IMG/VR virus record: IMGVR_UViG_3300045922_000875
Location: 1-29,140 of that record
Direction: 5' to 3' (one strand)
DNA: 29,140 nucleotides
Source: a virus
Shown: in pieces, positions 7,874-15,840 of the stretch
Position numbering within the stretch: the first letter of the stretch is position 1
Layout: every line of letters begins with the position of its first letter
Notes under the pieces: model-generated
Seen by the model: only the letters and a program-made list of their open reading frames with translations
Databases searched by the model: none
Told to the model about the DNA's origin: nothing
Program-made: the position numbers and the translations under genes

Positions 7874-9072
7874 TTTTGTTTGCGGCTCTCACTTACCATT
7901 GCTCGGCCCACTTGCTTAACCGAGTCCACAAAAGAGTTAACGCGCGAGCTAAACATGCGATATTCGCTCATTTTCAAGTCAGCAACCAGTGCCAGTATTT
8001 GATCCAGCATGTCCGATGCACGAGCATATTGCTCGGATGTAACTGGAGAAGACAAAAGAGGAGACGAATTTAGTGGTTTTGGTATATCAGTTGTACCCGT
8101 CGTATCTGTTGCATTTTCTGGTTCCGATGCAATAGGATCAACCATAATTGGATCCATTGTAGCTTGTAAATCAGTTGCCGCAGTGTTAATAGTGGGTATG
8201 TTTGTAATTGAAGACTTTGATGCCGGCAGTTCCATGTCTGTGTTTACTGGACCGGATGCAAGTGGACTGTCTGACTCGGTTCGGATTCCTGCCAGAGTTC
8301 TCAAGCGTTTGATTTCAGGTAAGTCGTTCATTTCTAAGACCTTTTGATTGTTGTGTTTGTTATTTTCATAAATACGAAGTTTGTGTTTGGCTTTTCGATC
8401 CCAATGATCCTTCTTTTTGGCTTTTTCCTGTCTAGACTTTTCAGTTTTGGGGTGGAACAATGGGTTATTCAAAACACCAGCCATGGGATTTATTGGCTTA
8501 GATGGTGGAAGAACTATTTTGATTTTTTCTTTAGATTCGCCAATATTGGATTCTGGGTATTGTGAATCACGTACTGTTTGGTTTTTGCGATTTAATCGTG
8601 TTACAGCTTTACCAATTTTGTAAATTGTTTCTCGATCATCGCATTCCACGCAAATTTTGTATTCATCTATTAACTGAAACTTGATTCGATTATTTTCTAG
8701 CCAATCAAGCAAGGAATCTCTTACTTGCATGTTTTCGCAATGAAGGGCATAATTAAATCCTTCAGCAATCCATTTATTGCTAATGTCCTCGTTTAACGTT
8801 GGATCTACAGGAAAAAACGAAACAGCAGGCTGTTGTGATTCGGAAACTTTTTGTATAATGTTGTTTATGGCTTCAGCATCTTCCTGGTCTAAAGCAAAAC
8901 TTAATTCCAATTGATCGTTCCAATTGGGAAGTTTTTGTATCAATCTTCGAGCGGCATCGATTTCTTTTGATTGTAAGTCTTCTAGCTTTTTACCTGTCAA
9001 AAATCCTGCCAGTGCTTTTTCAACTGATTTATCGTAGTCTTCAAGTTTTTCAAACACTATTTGATTATGCAT
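7870..9072 (-). CDS. Large unknown late protein with basic central region
   Basis: This 400-aa protein opens a late operon. Residues ~1-170 look globular, with a small ferredoxin-like alternation (IDEYKICVECDDRETIYKIG). Residues ~205-255 are very basic (EKAKKKDHWDRKAKHKLRIY) and could bind DNA or RNA. At ~258-275 is LPEIKRLRTLAGI, similar to the C-terminal ILRLKKLSGLK of the 1729-3054 protein. A T/S/P-rich linker follows, then a helical C-terminus. The predicted late transcript begins only about two bases before the ATG, so the mRNA may be nearly leaderless. Function unknown. Confidence 0.75.
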   Translation of the reverse strand: MHNQIVFEKLEDYDKSVEKALAGFLTGKKLEDLQSKEIDAARRLIQKLPNWNDQLELSFALDQEDAEAINNIIQKVSESQQPAVSFFPVDPTLNEDISNKWIAEGFNYALHCENMQVRDSLLDWLENNRIKFQLIDEYKICVECDDRETIYKIGKAVTRLNRKNQTVRDSQYPESNIGESKEKIKIVLPPSKPINPMAGVLNNPLFHPKTEKSRQEKAKKKDHWDRKAKHKLRIYENNKHNNQKVLEMNDLPEIKRLRTLAGIRTESDSPLASGPVNTDMELPASKSSITNIPTINTAATDLQATMDPIMVDPIASEPENATDTTGTTDIPKPLNSSPLLSSPVTSEQYARASDMLDQILALVADLKMSEYRMFSSRVNSFVDSVKQVGRAMVSESRKQK

Positions 9073-9079
9073 AGCTTAG

Positions 9080-9087
9080 TATTTAGC
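9080..9087 (-). promoter_or_regulatory. Late promoter-like box (GCTAAATA)
   Basis: This box is identical to the one at 6373-6380. It ends eight bases before the ATG at 9072. T4 late transcripts start about six bases past the box, so the leader would be almost absent. Confidence 0.5.
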
Positions 9088-9118
9088 AAATAATCAAATG
9101 TTTTAGATTGCTGTCAAC

Positions 9119-9146
9119 AAAAAGCCCCCATTTCTGGGGGCTTTTT
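9119..9146 (-). terminator. Strong bidirectional intrinsic terminator
   Basis: AAAAAGCCCCC and GGGGGCTTTTT form an 11-bp stem with a six-base loop, and T-tracts arise on both strands. It lies 20 bases past the stop of the 9166-9675 gene, closing its single-gene transcript just before the next late promoter. Confidence 0.93.
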
Positions 9147-9165
9147 CACGCAATCTAAGAAATTA

Positions 9166-9675
9166 TCATAGAGTTGAGTTTAGAACGATCGAAACGTTAG
9201 TTGTGTTTGGCAATGTGCTCTTTGCAAAACCAGAGATTCCGTCCAATGCGTCTTCTAGATCGTTTGGATCCCAAGCTTCAGTGTGTTCAATTGCGAACTT
9301 GAATGTATAAACATTCACTGGTGTGCCTGAAGGCAGAGAGCCTGTTACAGGTAGATCAGGAACTGGTGCCAATTCTACTTCTGGATCAGGGACTCCGCCA
9401 ACGATTATTGGCTGAGCATTGTTAGAAATAGTTTCGATCAACTTGTTGAAACGAATCTGCACATCACGTGCTGCATTGTAAGCAGCAACAGTGTTGTAAA
9501 CTGTGCCGTTGATGTCTGTGTAAGGTAGAACAGGATCATCAATGTAGTCTGCGCTGTTAGCTTCTGCGACTATGCCGTTTGGAGTAATATCCAAAGTTGT
9601 ACGAAGCGTGAAAAAATCTAAATTTCCAGTTAGGAACTCACCCGAGTTCGAAAAACCATTTACTTTTTGTACCAT
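9166..9675 (-). CDS. Small virion structural protein, monocistronic late gene
   Basis: This 169-aa protein begins MVQKVNGFSNSGEFLTGNLD. Its latter part has VNVYTFKFAIEHTEAWDPND followed by a beta-type C-terminus. The opening GFSNSGEFLTG and the T-F-x-F-A-x-E-H-x-x-A-W pattern resemble a small abundant structural protein of T4-like cyanophages (recalled, not searched). It is the only gene between its own late promoter and a strong terminator. It has a good AAAGGA Shine-Dalgarno and a 5' stem-loop, all signs of high independent expression. Its exact place in the virion is not known to me. Confidence 0.8.
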   Translation of the reverse strand: MVQKVNGFSNSGEFLTGNLDFFTLRTTLDITPNGIVAEANSADYIDDPVLPYTDINGTVYNTVAAYNAARDVQIRFNKLIETISNNAQPIIVGGVPDPEVELAPVPDLPVTGSLPSGTPVNVYTFKFAIEHTEAWDPNDLEDALDGISGFAKSTLPNTTNVSIVLNSTL

Positions 9676-9697
9676 AGTTTTATCCTTTTAAAATCAA

Positions 9698-9715
9698 GAT
9701 GCCAACTGCGGCATC
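9698..9715 (-). promoter_or_regulatory. 5'-terminal stem-loop of late transcript
   Basis: GATGCC and GGCATC pair perfectly around a six-base loop. On the minus strand the stem starts about two bases after the predicted transcription start from the box at 9723-9730 and ends well before the Shine-Dalgarno. A stabilising 5' hairpin is the likely role. Confidence 0.6.
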
Positions 9716-9722
9716 GTAAATC

Positions 9723-9730
9723 TATTTATT
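9723..9730 (-). promoter_or_regulatory. Late promoter box (AATAAATA)
   Basis: On the minus strand AATAAATA matches seven of eight bases of the T4 late consensus. It drives the structural gene 9166-9675 with a leader of about 40 bases. The adjacent gap to 9783 holds no ORF, only AT-rich sequence and a weak 5-bp inverted repeat (9758-9773). Confidence 0.7.
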
Positions 9731-9782
9731 AAAAAATCAAAAAATTATTGTCAAATGTGTTTATAGACAAACAATTTACAAA

Positions 9783-10877
9783 TTACAATGATCGTTTGAT
9801 TACAGGCTGTTTTTTGATTTTTTTAAGCGCAGGTTTGTTGGAATATATTGAACGCCAATCACCATCAGGATCAAAGCCGCCGTTTACAGAAGCAATTGAT
9901 CCAGCAGTTGTAGTTTCGTAAAAACTCTGTATGCCCTCTCGACACCATAGTTCATACCAAGTCTGTGGATCTTTGCCCATATGTTGCTCAAAAAATCTAT
10001 AAGCATCAACTTTTAGTATGCCATATTCGTTCGCTACTTCAACTACTATATCGTCAATTTCAGCAGAGGCTGGACCCAAGTAGCCATTCTTGCCCAAATG
10101 GCTTTTGATTCGCTTGACAATAGTTTCAGTAACTTTATAACTGTGATCTTCACTCTCTTTGAGTTTAGAGTATGCCCAACTACCAACTGCGGCACCAGCT
10201 AATGCGGATAAAAACCCAAATGCACGTGATCTAGAAACTGGCTGCGATTGTTCTTTACCAGTTTCGGCATTTATATGAGTTTTTAACTCCAATTGCTGAT
10301 GTTGAGCCAAATCATCAAAACGATGGATTATGTCACCAGTGGATGCGCGAGCACGTAATGCTTGAATCACGCGAGTAAATGCCAATTGTTTCTTATATTG
10401 ATCTAGTAATTGCCAATTTTGAACCAAACGACGAACATTCTTATAATCAGCACTGGTTATAGCCAAATGCTGTTCCAATGAATATAAGAATCGTGAGTTT
10501 CTAGACTCTGTCCATTTTGACAAGGTTTTTGATGTTAACCAATTTTGAACTTCTTGTGCCACTGGCCCAAATTTCTTAGCTAAAGAAACAACAGCGTCAA
10601 TTGAGCGCAACTTCTCAAATTTGTTCTCATCGCCAAACACAGCAATCAATGCACCCAAATCAGTTTTTGTGGTTTGTGATTGCAAGTCGCGGCGTGCTTG
10701 AGCAAAATAGCTGCGAAGAAACTGTGAGTTTGGTTGTTCGTTGCTCATAATCTCAAGAGCAAGAACATATAGAAAAATCAAGTCTAATATTTCGCGTAAA
10801 GAATAGCGGCGATAGGATCGGTCAAACGGCAGTAACCGACTTTCTTGTATTTTTGGAAGTGATTTTAGGAACTCCAT
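9783..10877 (-). CDS. Unknown protein with one membrane-type segment
   Basis: This 364-aa protein begins MEFLKSLPKIQESRLLPFD. The I-Q-E followed by S matches the I/L-x-E cleavage pattern of T4 prohead protease targets. The N-terminal two thirds is helical. Around residues 221-240 there is a Gly/Ala-rich hydrophobic stretch (FGFLSALAGAAVGSWAY), long enough to span a membrane. After it comes a soluble part with LGKNGYLGPASAEIDDIVVE and a basic end (KKIKKQPVIKRSL). A packaged and ejected protein that contacts the host membrane would fit, but this is inference. It follows the nucleotidyltransferase gene by four bases and is the last gene of its operon. Confidence 0.75.
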   Translation of the reverse strand: MEFLKSLPKIQESRLLPFDRSYRRYSLREILDLIFLYVLALEIMSNEQPNSQFLRSYFAQARRDLQSQTTKTDLGALIAVFGDENKFEKLRSIDAVVSLAKKFGPVAQEVQNWLTSKTLSKWTESRNSRFLYSLEQHLAITSADYKNVRRLVQNWQLLDQYKKQLAFTRVIQALRARASTGDIIHRFDDLAQHQQLELKTHINAETGKEQSQPVSRSRAFGFLSALAGAAVGSWAYSKLKESEDHSYKVTETIVKRIKSHLGKNGYLGPASAEIDDIVVEVANEYGILKVDAYRFFEQHMGKDPQTWYELWCREGIQSFYETTTAGSIASVNGGFDPDGDWRSIYSNKPALKKIKKQPVIKRSL

Positions 10878-10881
10878 ATGC

Positions 10882-11697
10882 TTACTTATTTAAATGACGA
10901 CTTACTGATTCGGGCCAATCTAAGTTGCGATGATCGTATGATACATCCTTCTCAAAATTTGCAAAAATTTGATCAGCAAGATGAGGAAGGTATTTTTCAA
11001 TTGCTGCAATAACTGTCTCAGCACTTTCCAAGTCGTTAGCCGATGCCGATTTTCCAAACAATGTTTGTGCAATCTCAGTTGGATTTTTGATATTCTTTAT
11101 GATTTTTTCAGTTTTTTTTGCCTGGTTTTTCTTTTGAATACGCTTGCGTAAGCTCAATCCATCTCTGGGAGAAAATACATATCCCACAGTTTCAATATAA
11201 TCGCCATGATCAGTTGTTTGACGTTGTGCAATTGCAACATTTGCCAAGAGTAAATTTCGATATTTTCCTGGCAATTTAGAATTAGCTGAACTATAGTAGT
11301 ATGTGCGATTCCAATCTGTGTCACCTGAAAAAAAGTCCACCTGTGTATAACCAGTGCGTCGACGCTTCTGTTGTTGTGCATCATATTGATCCCGACTTGG
11401 ATCGTAATTTTGAATGGGAAAATTCAAATGCACGGTGTTGCCTGTTTTTTTAACTGCATCAGCACCATAAATGCTCTGTAACATACGAAAAAGATCTGCT
11501 GGTTCCCAATCAATTGCAATGTCAATATCGCCTGAAAACTGTTTTTTACCAGTAGTGCCAAGTAGATTTTGTTTTAACCCCGTTAGACCCGTTTGCTGTT
11601 CTAATTTGGCGAGTGTGGGTGCAACTTCGTCGCGATGGATACTTCCGGTATTGGGAAATACATTCCCCCCTTCCAACAATAGATCACGAATCAGCAT
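10882..11697 (-). CDS. Pol-beta-type nucleotidyltransferase
   Basis: This 271-aa protein carries the nucleotidyltransferase signature LGTTGKK followed by SGDIDIAID. The GD-x-D pair gives metal ligands D57 and D59, and YTQVDFF supplies a likely third aspartate (D121). Family members transfer a nucleotide to RNA, protein or a small molecule; the substrate cannot be read here. The N-terminus MLIRDLLLEGGNVF ends a short hydrophobic stretch in L-L-E followed by G, like a prohead-protease target. The residues after 165 are helical and basic (RKRIQKKNQAKKTEKIIKN). It overlaps the ligase-type gene by 14 bases, and the two probably act in one pathway such as RNA end repair. Confidence 0.85.
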   Translation of the reverse strand: MLIRDLLLEGGNVFPNTGSIHRDEVAPTLAKLEQQTGLTGLKQNLLGTTGKKQFSGDIDIAIDWEPADLFRMLQSIYGADAVKKTGNTVHLNFPIQNYDPSRDQYDAQQQKRRRTGYTQVDFFSGDTDWNRTYYYSSANSKLPGKYRNLLLANVAIAQRQTTDHGDYIETVGYVFSPRDGLSLRKRIQKKNQAKKTEKIIKNIKNPTEIAQTLFGKSASANDLESAETVIAAIEKYLPHLADQIFANFEKDVSYDHRNLDWPESVSRHLNK

Positions 11698-13120
11698 TTA
11701 AATACTCTGGCTTCACAAGCAATGACACCAACTGTGCTGGGGTTTTGGCAGTTTGAACCGCTTGCTTGACTGCGGCAATTTCAGCAAACAAAGTAGCAAA
11801 GCTCTGTTTGGTTTTTTCATCAATAGCGCCGTCATATTTTAAAGAATATTGTTTAGATCCAACAGTAACATTTTTAGTTAGTTTTTGCTTGTTTTTTTCA
11901 TACCAATCCAAAATGCGCTGCGCCACTTTTTGAGTTTTGTCCAATTGCAACAACCAAGAGTTGCGAACATCCTCTAATTTTATCCCTTTGCTCAGAGCTG
12001 CAAGTCTTTCTTCAGGAGAGTTGCCTAACTCTTGCACATAACGCCGAGCCAAACTGGTAGCTACTTGGGGATGACCAATTTCTTCAGCCATAGTCAAATA
12101 TGTTTTACCTAGCAATGATCTCAATCGGCTTGCCCCGGTTGACTTCAATAGATTTCGCATGCCCCAATTGAATTTGTTAAACATTGTAAACACATTCTTG
12201 TCAACAAGTTTAAACAATGTGTTGGTTTTAGGGTCGCGAAATACCAATCCTTCAATCCACCCGCCATCTTTAACATCAGGCCCGAATGCACTGGAAACGT
12301 TACGAACTAGCGAATCCAAAAGCTGATCTTTAATGTCCAACTTAAACGAATCAAACTGTTTGATTAATTCGGCTTTTTTTCTTTTTAAGTCAGGTAACAC
12401 CAATGCCCATTTGTCTTTGTGAACTCTATCCGGGCGTTTGTTTAGTGGAAGACTTATAACCTCAACATTGGAAAAATCCATAATTCCACTTGGCGCTGTT
12501 AAAAACCGTTCTAACTCATCCAGTTTGTATTCTAATACTTTTGAGGAAAATGCGCGTGAAACTAGTTTGGGATCAACCGATGGCACTTTTACAAATCGCC
12601 AAGTGTAGGATGCATTTGTTTTTGATATTGTTTTACCATCCACAGTATATGGCACATTTTTCAATGCAACAGAAACTGTTTTACCATCCAGCAATGCATG
12701 CAATTCCTCAATATTCGGAGAACCAGCAACAGCTCTTAAAAAAACAATTTGATTTATATCGCCTGAGTACGGAACTGTGTTTGGCAGTGCGCCAAATAAA
12801 ATTTCACATTCAACTAAGTCACCCAAAGTCATTACATTGGCTTTGCGAATACGCGGGGCCACTTTTTCCAATGCCAAATGTGCTGCTTTGAAACCCACTT
12901 CCCAAAAATTATTACCAAAGTCGTCAACGGAATAAAACTGCTTACCACCTTTGCCTTCTCGAGAAGTATAAAAATTACCTGTACCGTCAAACCCAAAAGA
13001 TAAATTAGCTCCATCTAGCTTTTCGGTAACAATCATTTCATTGCCAAATCTCACTGCTCGCAAGAACTCGTCAACTGCCAAGTCTTCAATGTGCGATATA
13101 CCGTCCATTAATAACTGCAT
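11684..13120 (-). CDS. Polynucleotide ligase-superfamily protein (RNA/DNA ligase-like)
   Basis: This 478-aa protein has the covalent nucleotidyltransferase motifs. EKLDGANLSF is motif I (K-x-D-G, lysine about K34), LVECEILFG resembles motif III, IEGLVFRD is motif IV (about 289-296), and LFKLVDK is motif V (about 303-309). Such enzymes attach AMP to the lysine and join nucleic-acid ends. The region after 310 is helical, unlike the OB domain of standard DNA ligases, so an RNA ligase-like enzyme is more likely. I use ATG 13120; TTG codons just upstream are also in frame. It is coupled to the nucleotidyltransferase downstream. The substrate (tRNA, DNA nicks or other) is unknown. Confidence 0.85.
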   Translation of the reverse strand: MQLLMDGISHIEDLAVDEFLRAVRFGNEMIVTEKLDGANLSFGFDGTGNFYTSREGKGGKQFYSVDDFGNNFWEVGFKAAHLALEKVAPRIRKANVMTLGDLVECEILFGALPNTVPYSGDINQIVFLRAVAGSPNIEELHALLDGKTVSVALKNVPYTVDGKTISKTNASYTWRFVKVPSVDPKLVSRAFSSKVLEYKLDELERFLTAPSGIMDFSNVEVISLPLNKRPDRVHKDKWALVLPDLKRKKAELIKQFDSFKLDIKDQLLDSLVRNVSSAFGPDVKDGGWIEGLVFRDPKTNTLFKLVDKNVFTMFNKFNWGMRNLLKSTGASRLRSLLGKTYLTMAEEIGHPQVATSLARRYVQELGNSPEERLAALSKGIKLEDVRNSWLLQLDKTQKVAQRILDWYEKNKQKLTKNVTVGSKQYSLKYDGAIDEKTKQSFATLFAEIAAVKQAVQTAKTPAQLVSLLVKPEYLNADS

Positions 13121-13132
13121 CAACAATCTCGC

Positions 13133-13828
13133 TTATTTGCCATGTGTTGTGTAAACAATTGTTTCAGTTGTAGTGTTTTTTAATACTCGATCTAAAAGTT
13201 GATTTAAAAACTCGGGATTCTTTTCCAATTGCTTTTGCAATTTTGCAAAATTAGTGTCCGATATGATTGTGTTTTTTAAGGCTTTTAAAACATCTTCATC
13301 GTCTGTGTCTGATGCATTAAATTTCATTCTACTGCCGTATCGCTTGCCACTTTGCAAATATTTGAATTCTTCTCGTGCAATCTGTGCAAGTAGTCCTTCC
13401 GTTTCGGCTTTGGTTAAATTGCGAGGCTCTTTTTCAACAATATCAACTATGTTTTTTCCACCAATATTCAAACGACTGATAATGCTTTCAGGCATTTGAT
13501 ATGTGTCTTCCAACCATTCCAAAAAATCTTCAGCTGACGGGGTGTCAGGATTAATACCAGCACCGGCTGCATATTTTTTCCACCATTTGTTGGCTTTTAA
13601 TTTCAAATTTGCACCGGCTACTTTTCCAGCCGTTGCGGAAATACCAGTTGCAGTATTTTTTACAGCCGAGCTTGCTTTTTTCAAAATATCTGCAAATGAA
13701 ATTTCTTTTAGCACTGAGTTAATGTGTGATTCGGTTAGGCCTCGTTCGCGTAGCAGCAAGCGCATGCCTCGCTCAGACAATAGCGGACGATTTCGTCGAT
13801 TCCAAATTTCAACTAATCGTTCACTCAT
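13133..13828 (-). CDS. Unknown helical protein
   Basis: This 231-aa protein starts MSERLVEIWNRRNRPLL and has an R/E/L-rich N-terminal helix. An A/G/K-rich stretch follows (residues ~50-90, including TATGISATAGKVAGANLKLK). The middle resembles a small helical domain (DFLEWLEDTYQMPESIISRL), and the C-terminus is helical. It overlaps the preceding gene by 8 bases. I recognise no family. It lies directly upstream of the ligase-type gene in one operon, so a shared process or simply shared timing is possible. Confidence 0.7.
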   Translation of the reverse strand: MSERLVEIWNRRNRPLLSERGMRLLLRERGLTESHINSVLKEISFADILKKASSAVKNTATGISATAGKVAGANLKLKANKWWKKYAAGAGINPDTPSAEDFLEWLEDTYQMPESIISRLNIGGKNIVDIVEKEPRNLTKAETEGLLAQIAREEFKYLQSGKRYGSRMKFNASDTDDEDVLKALKNTIISDTNFAKLQKQLEKNPEFLNQLLDRVLKNTTTETIVYTTHGK

Positions 13829-14087
13829 CTTGTTCTCGCTTGTTTATGTTTTTTAATTTGTTGGAAAATCTACGTGGTTCTTGACTTTTAATTGCTACTA
13901 GAAACTTTCGCGTTAAGTCTTCAGCTTCGTCTCGTGAATAGTTTTCATTCAATAATTTAATAAAATTTATAGCCGACACAATAATATGTGTTGCTCGTTG
14001 TTCAACTATTTTGTCTTTGTTTCGTTCTGGTATGAACTCAAATAACTCATCAATGATTTTTTTAGTGGAATTTGACACACCTGCCAT
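13821..14087 (-). CDS. Small unknown protein
   Basis: I place the start at ATG 14087, which overlaps the upstream TGA as TGATG; a GTG at 14090 is also in frame. The 88-aa product is helical, with a segment IIDELFEFIPERNKDKIVEQ and a basic C-terminus (SNKLKNINKREQDE). No family recognised. The overlapping junctions on both sides support that it is a real, coupled gene. Confidence 0.65.
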   Translation of the reverse strand: MAGVSNSTKKIIDELFEFIPERNKDKIVEQRATHIIVSAINFIKLLNENYSRDEAEDLTRKFLVAIKSQEPRRFSNKLKNINKREQDE

Positions 14088-14377
14088 CACAATTGTCCTA
14101 AAATTTGTTCAAGTTCATAACTGATTTGATAACGAATATTTTCCTCAATAGCCGATGTATCATCATTGCCGTCACTGCGAAAATCTCTTAATTTCTCCAC
14201 ATATTCAAGTAATTTACTTTTTATGTGTGAATTTGCTTGTTCTATTAACTTATTATTTACTACAGTAGCTTCAAGCAAAGTTTGATCCTCTGTATCCATC
14301 GAAGCAGTGTGTGTTATGTCATGACATTCATCTATGATTTTCAGTGCAGCAATTATATCGCGGTTGTTTGAACTCAT
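14087..14377 (-). CDS. Small acidic helical protein, first of its operon
   Basis: This 96-aa acidic protein (MSSNNRDIIAALKIIDECHD onwards) is helical with coiled-coil character in its second half. A late promoter box at 14404-14411 precedes it, with a leader of about 20 bases that lacks a good Shine-Dalgarno and can form a 5' hairpin. I recognise no family. Confidence 0.65.
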   Translation of the reverse strand: MSSNNRDIIAALKIIDECHDITHTASMDTEDQTLLEATVVNNKLIEQANSHIKSKLLEYVEKLRDFRSDGNDDTSAIEENIRYQISYELEQILGQL

Positions 14378-14385
14378 AATTTGTT

Positions 14386-14403
14386 GTTACTCTATATAGC
14401 AAC
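14386..14403 (-). promoter_or_regulatory. Possible 5'-terminal stem-loop of late transcript
   Basis: On the minus strand GTTGCT-ATATAG-AGTAAC can form a 6-bp stem with one G-U pair, starting immediately after the promoter box. It is weaker than the hairpins at 9698 and 29030. Confidence 0.35.
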
Positions 14404-14411
14404 TATTTATT
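14404..14411 (-). promoter_or_regulatory. Late promoter box (AATAAATA)
   Basis: AATAAATA on the minus strand lies between the gp41 stop and the ATG at 14377. It would start the 14377-9783 late operon independently of the primase-helicase genes. Confidence 0.65.
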
Positions 14412-14415
14412 AAAA

Positions 14416-15837
14416 TCATGATTTAATTTTATTCATTAATGCTAGAAGTTTGGTTTGAGTAGTTACAGATTCCGGTTTTTCTGCGGAATTAAGTGAGGAT
14501 TGTAATGAATTTGCTGAGTCTGTTCTAGTAGATACACGTTTGAGTCTTAAATCAGAAATAGTAGTGCCCGTGCTTTTTGGTGATTCCTCTATTCGTGCAT
14601 TTTCGTCATAACCCTCCAGGTCCGAAATGCGCATCGATTCCATATTAAATGCCAATAACACTTTTGAACCAACACCAGATGAGCTTCTAGTTTTCAAAAA
14701 CTGTACTTTGTATTCACCACGTTGTTTCATTGTATCGCTTGTGGAAATAGCGATAACATTGTCCGCAGTGTTGATTTTAGAAATACCACCAGCAATCATC
14801 GATTGATCATATTCTGTTTCTTGTACTGCGGAACGATTGAGCTGAGATGCTGAAACACATAATAGACTCAATTCGACTGCTAATGCCCGCAATTCTTCAG
14901 TAACAAACTTGTCCTTCACAAACAAATCCGATGGATTAATTCTGGTATTATTTGGATACAACAGATCCAAATAGTCAATCACTATTGCATCAGGTTTAAC
15001 ACCTGTTTGTATTTCAAATTCTTTCAAATAAGCTTTGATTCCGTTGGAAGTTGTGCCAGGTGGCAAATATTTTATCTGTAGTCTCCCCATGCGCTTGGCT
15101 TCCATTTTAATCTTCAATTCTACAGTATCCAAATTCTTAAACAGTTCTCGTGTGGATATATGAGTTAGCATGGAGTCAATACGCATGGCTGTTAGCAACT
15201 CCGATAATTCAGCTGTGATGTAAATTACATTCAACCCCATTTGCACCCAGTTAAGAGATATGTTTTGGAGGAACAGCGACTTGCCTGTACCAGAATTGCC
15301 AGCAAACAGGGTGATTTCTCCCCGATTTACCCCACCGTATAACTTTTGATCAATGCTTTTCCATCCTGTAGACACCATGTTGTTCTTATCACGCAACTTC
15401 AGCAGTCGCGTTTTGGGATCAGAAAAATATTCTGTTCCCAAATCATTTTGTAGAGATATTAACAGTGCATCTTTTAAATCTTTTTCCAAAGTGCCATATT
15501 CACCGTTAGTAAGCAAATCAGGTGCCGAATGTATTACATTCTCAATGGCCTTGTGTCGGCAATATTCTTCAACTTCTTTTAAAAACGCTTTGATTTTGTT
15601 TTCATCCAATTGGTCATATTGTTCAAACGTTGTGCCAAATTTGGCATTTACTTCTGCATGCAGCGGCACAGTTCGATGTTCTTGCACATATTCCAACAAG
15701 TGTTTAACTGGTTTTTTGAGCTTGCCATCAAAAAAATTTGGACTTAAAATTGCCTGGCATCGCGCAAACGCTTCACTAGAACTCAGCATGAAAGAAATCA
15801 AATATTCTTGAAACTTTATATTATACTCTTGAGTCAT
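14416..15837 (-). CDS. 41: Replicative DNA helicase, T4 gp41 / DnaB-like
   Basis: This 473-aa protein, close to the T4 gp41 length of 475, is a hexameric 5'-3' replicative helicase that unwinds DNA ahead of the fork and partners the primase. Residues 1-150 are the helical N-terminal domain. The RecA-like motor has Walker A GNSGTGKS (180-187), Walker B DAIVIDYLDLL, and the DnaB-type SASQLNRSA segment. The C-terminus from ~400 is S/T-rich and less conserved. It follows the primase gene by three bases, giving a primosome operon. No helicase loader (gp59) is recognised in this window. Confidence 0.95.
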   Translation of the reverse strand: MTQEYNIKFQEYLISFMLSSSEAFARCQAILSPNFFDGKLKKPVKHLLEYVQEHRTVPLHAEVNAKFGTTFEQYDQLDENKIKAFLKEVEEYCRHKAIENVIHSAPDLLTNGEYGTLEKDLKDALLISLQNDLGTEYFSDPKTRLLKLRDKNNMVSTGWKSIDQKLYGGVNRGEITLFAGNSGTGKSLFLQNISLNWVQMGLNVIYITAELSELLTAMRIDSMLTHISTRELFKNLDTVELKIKMEAKRMGRLQIKYLPPGTTSNGIKAYLKEFEIQTGVKPDAIVIDYLDLLYPNNTRINPSDLFVKDKFVTEELRALAVELSLLCVSASQLNRSAVQETEYDQSMIAGGISKINTADNVIAISTSDTMKQRGEYKVQFLKTRSSSGVGSKVLLAFNMESMRISDLEGYDENARIEESPKSTGTTISDLRLKRVSTRTDSANSLQSSLNSAEKPESVTTQTKLLALMNKIKS

Positions 15838-15840
15838 AAA

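Noticed and set aside
15353-15811. Plus-strand ORF of 152 codons
   Set aside because: Complete antisense shadow of the gp41 helicase gene, which is certain by its motifs.
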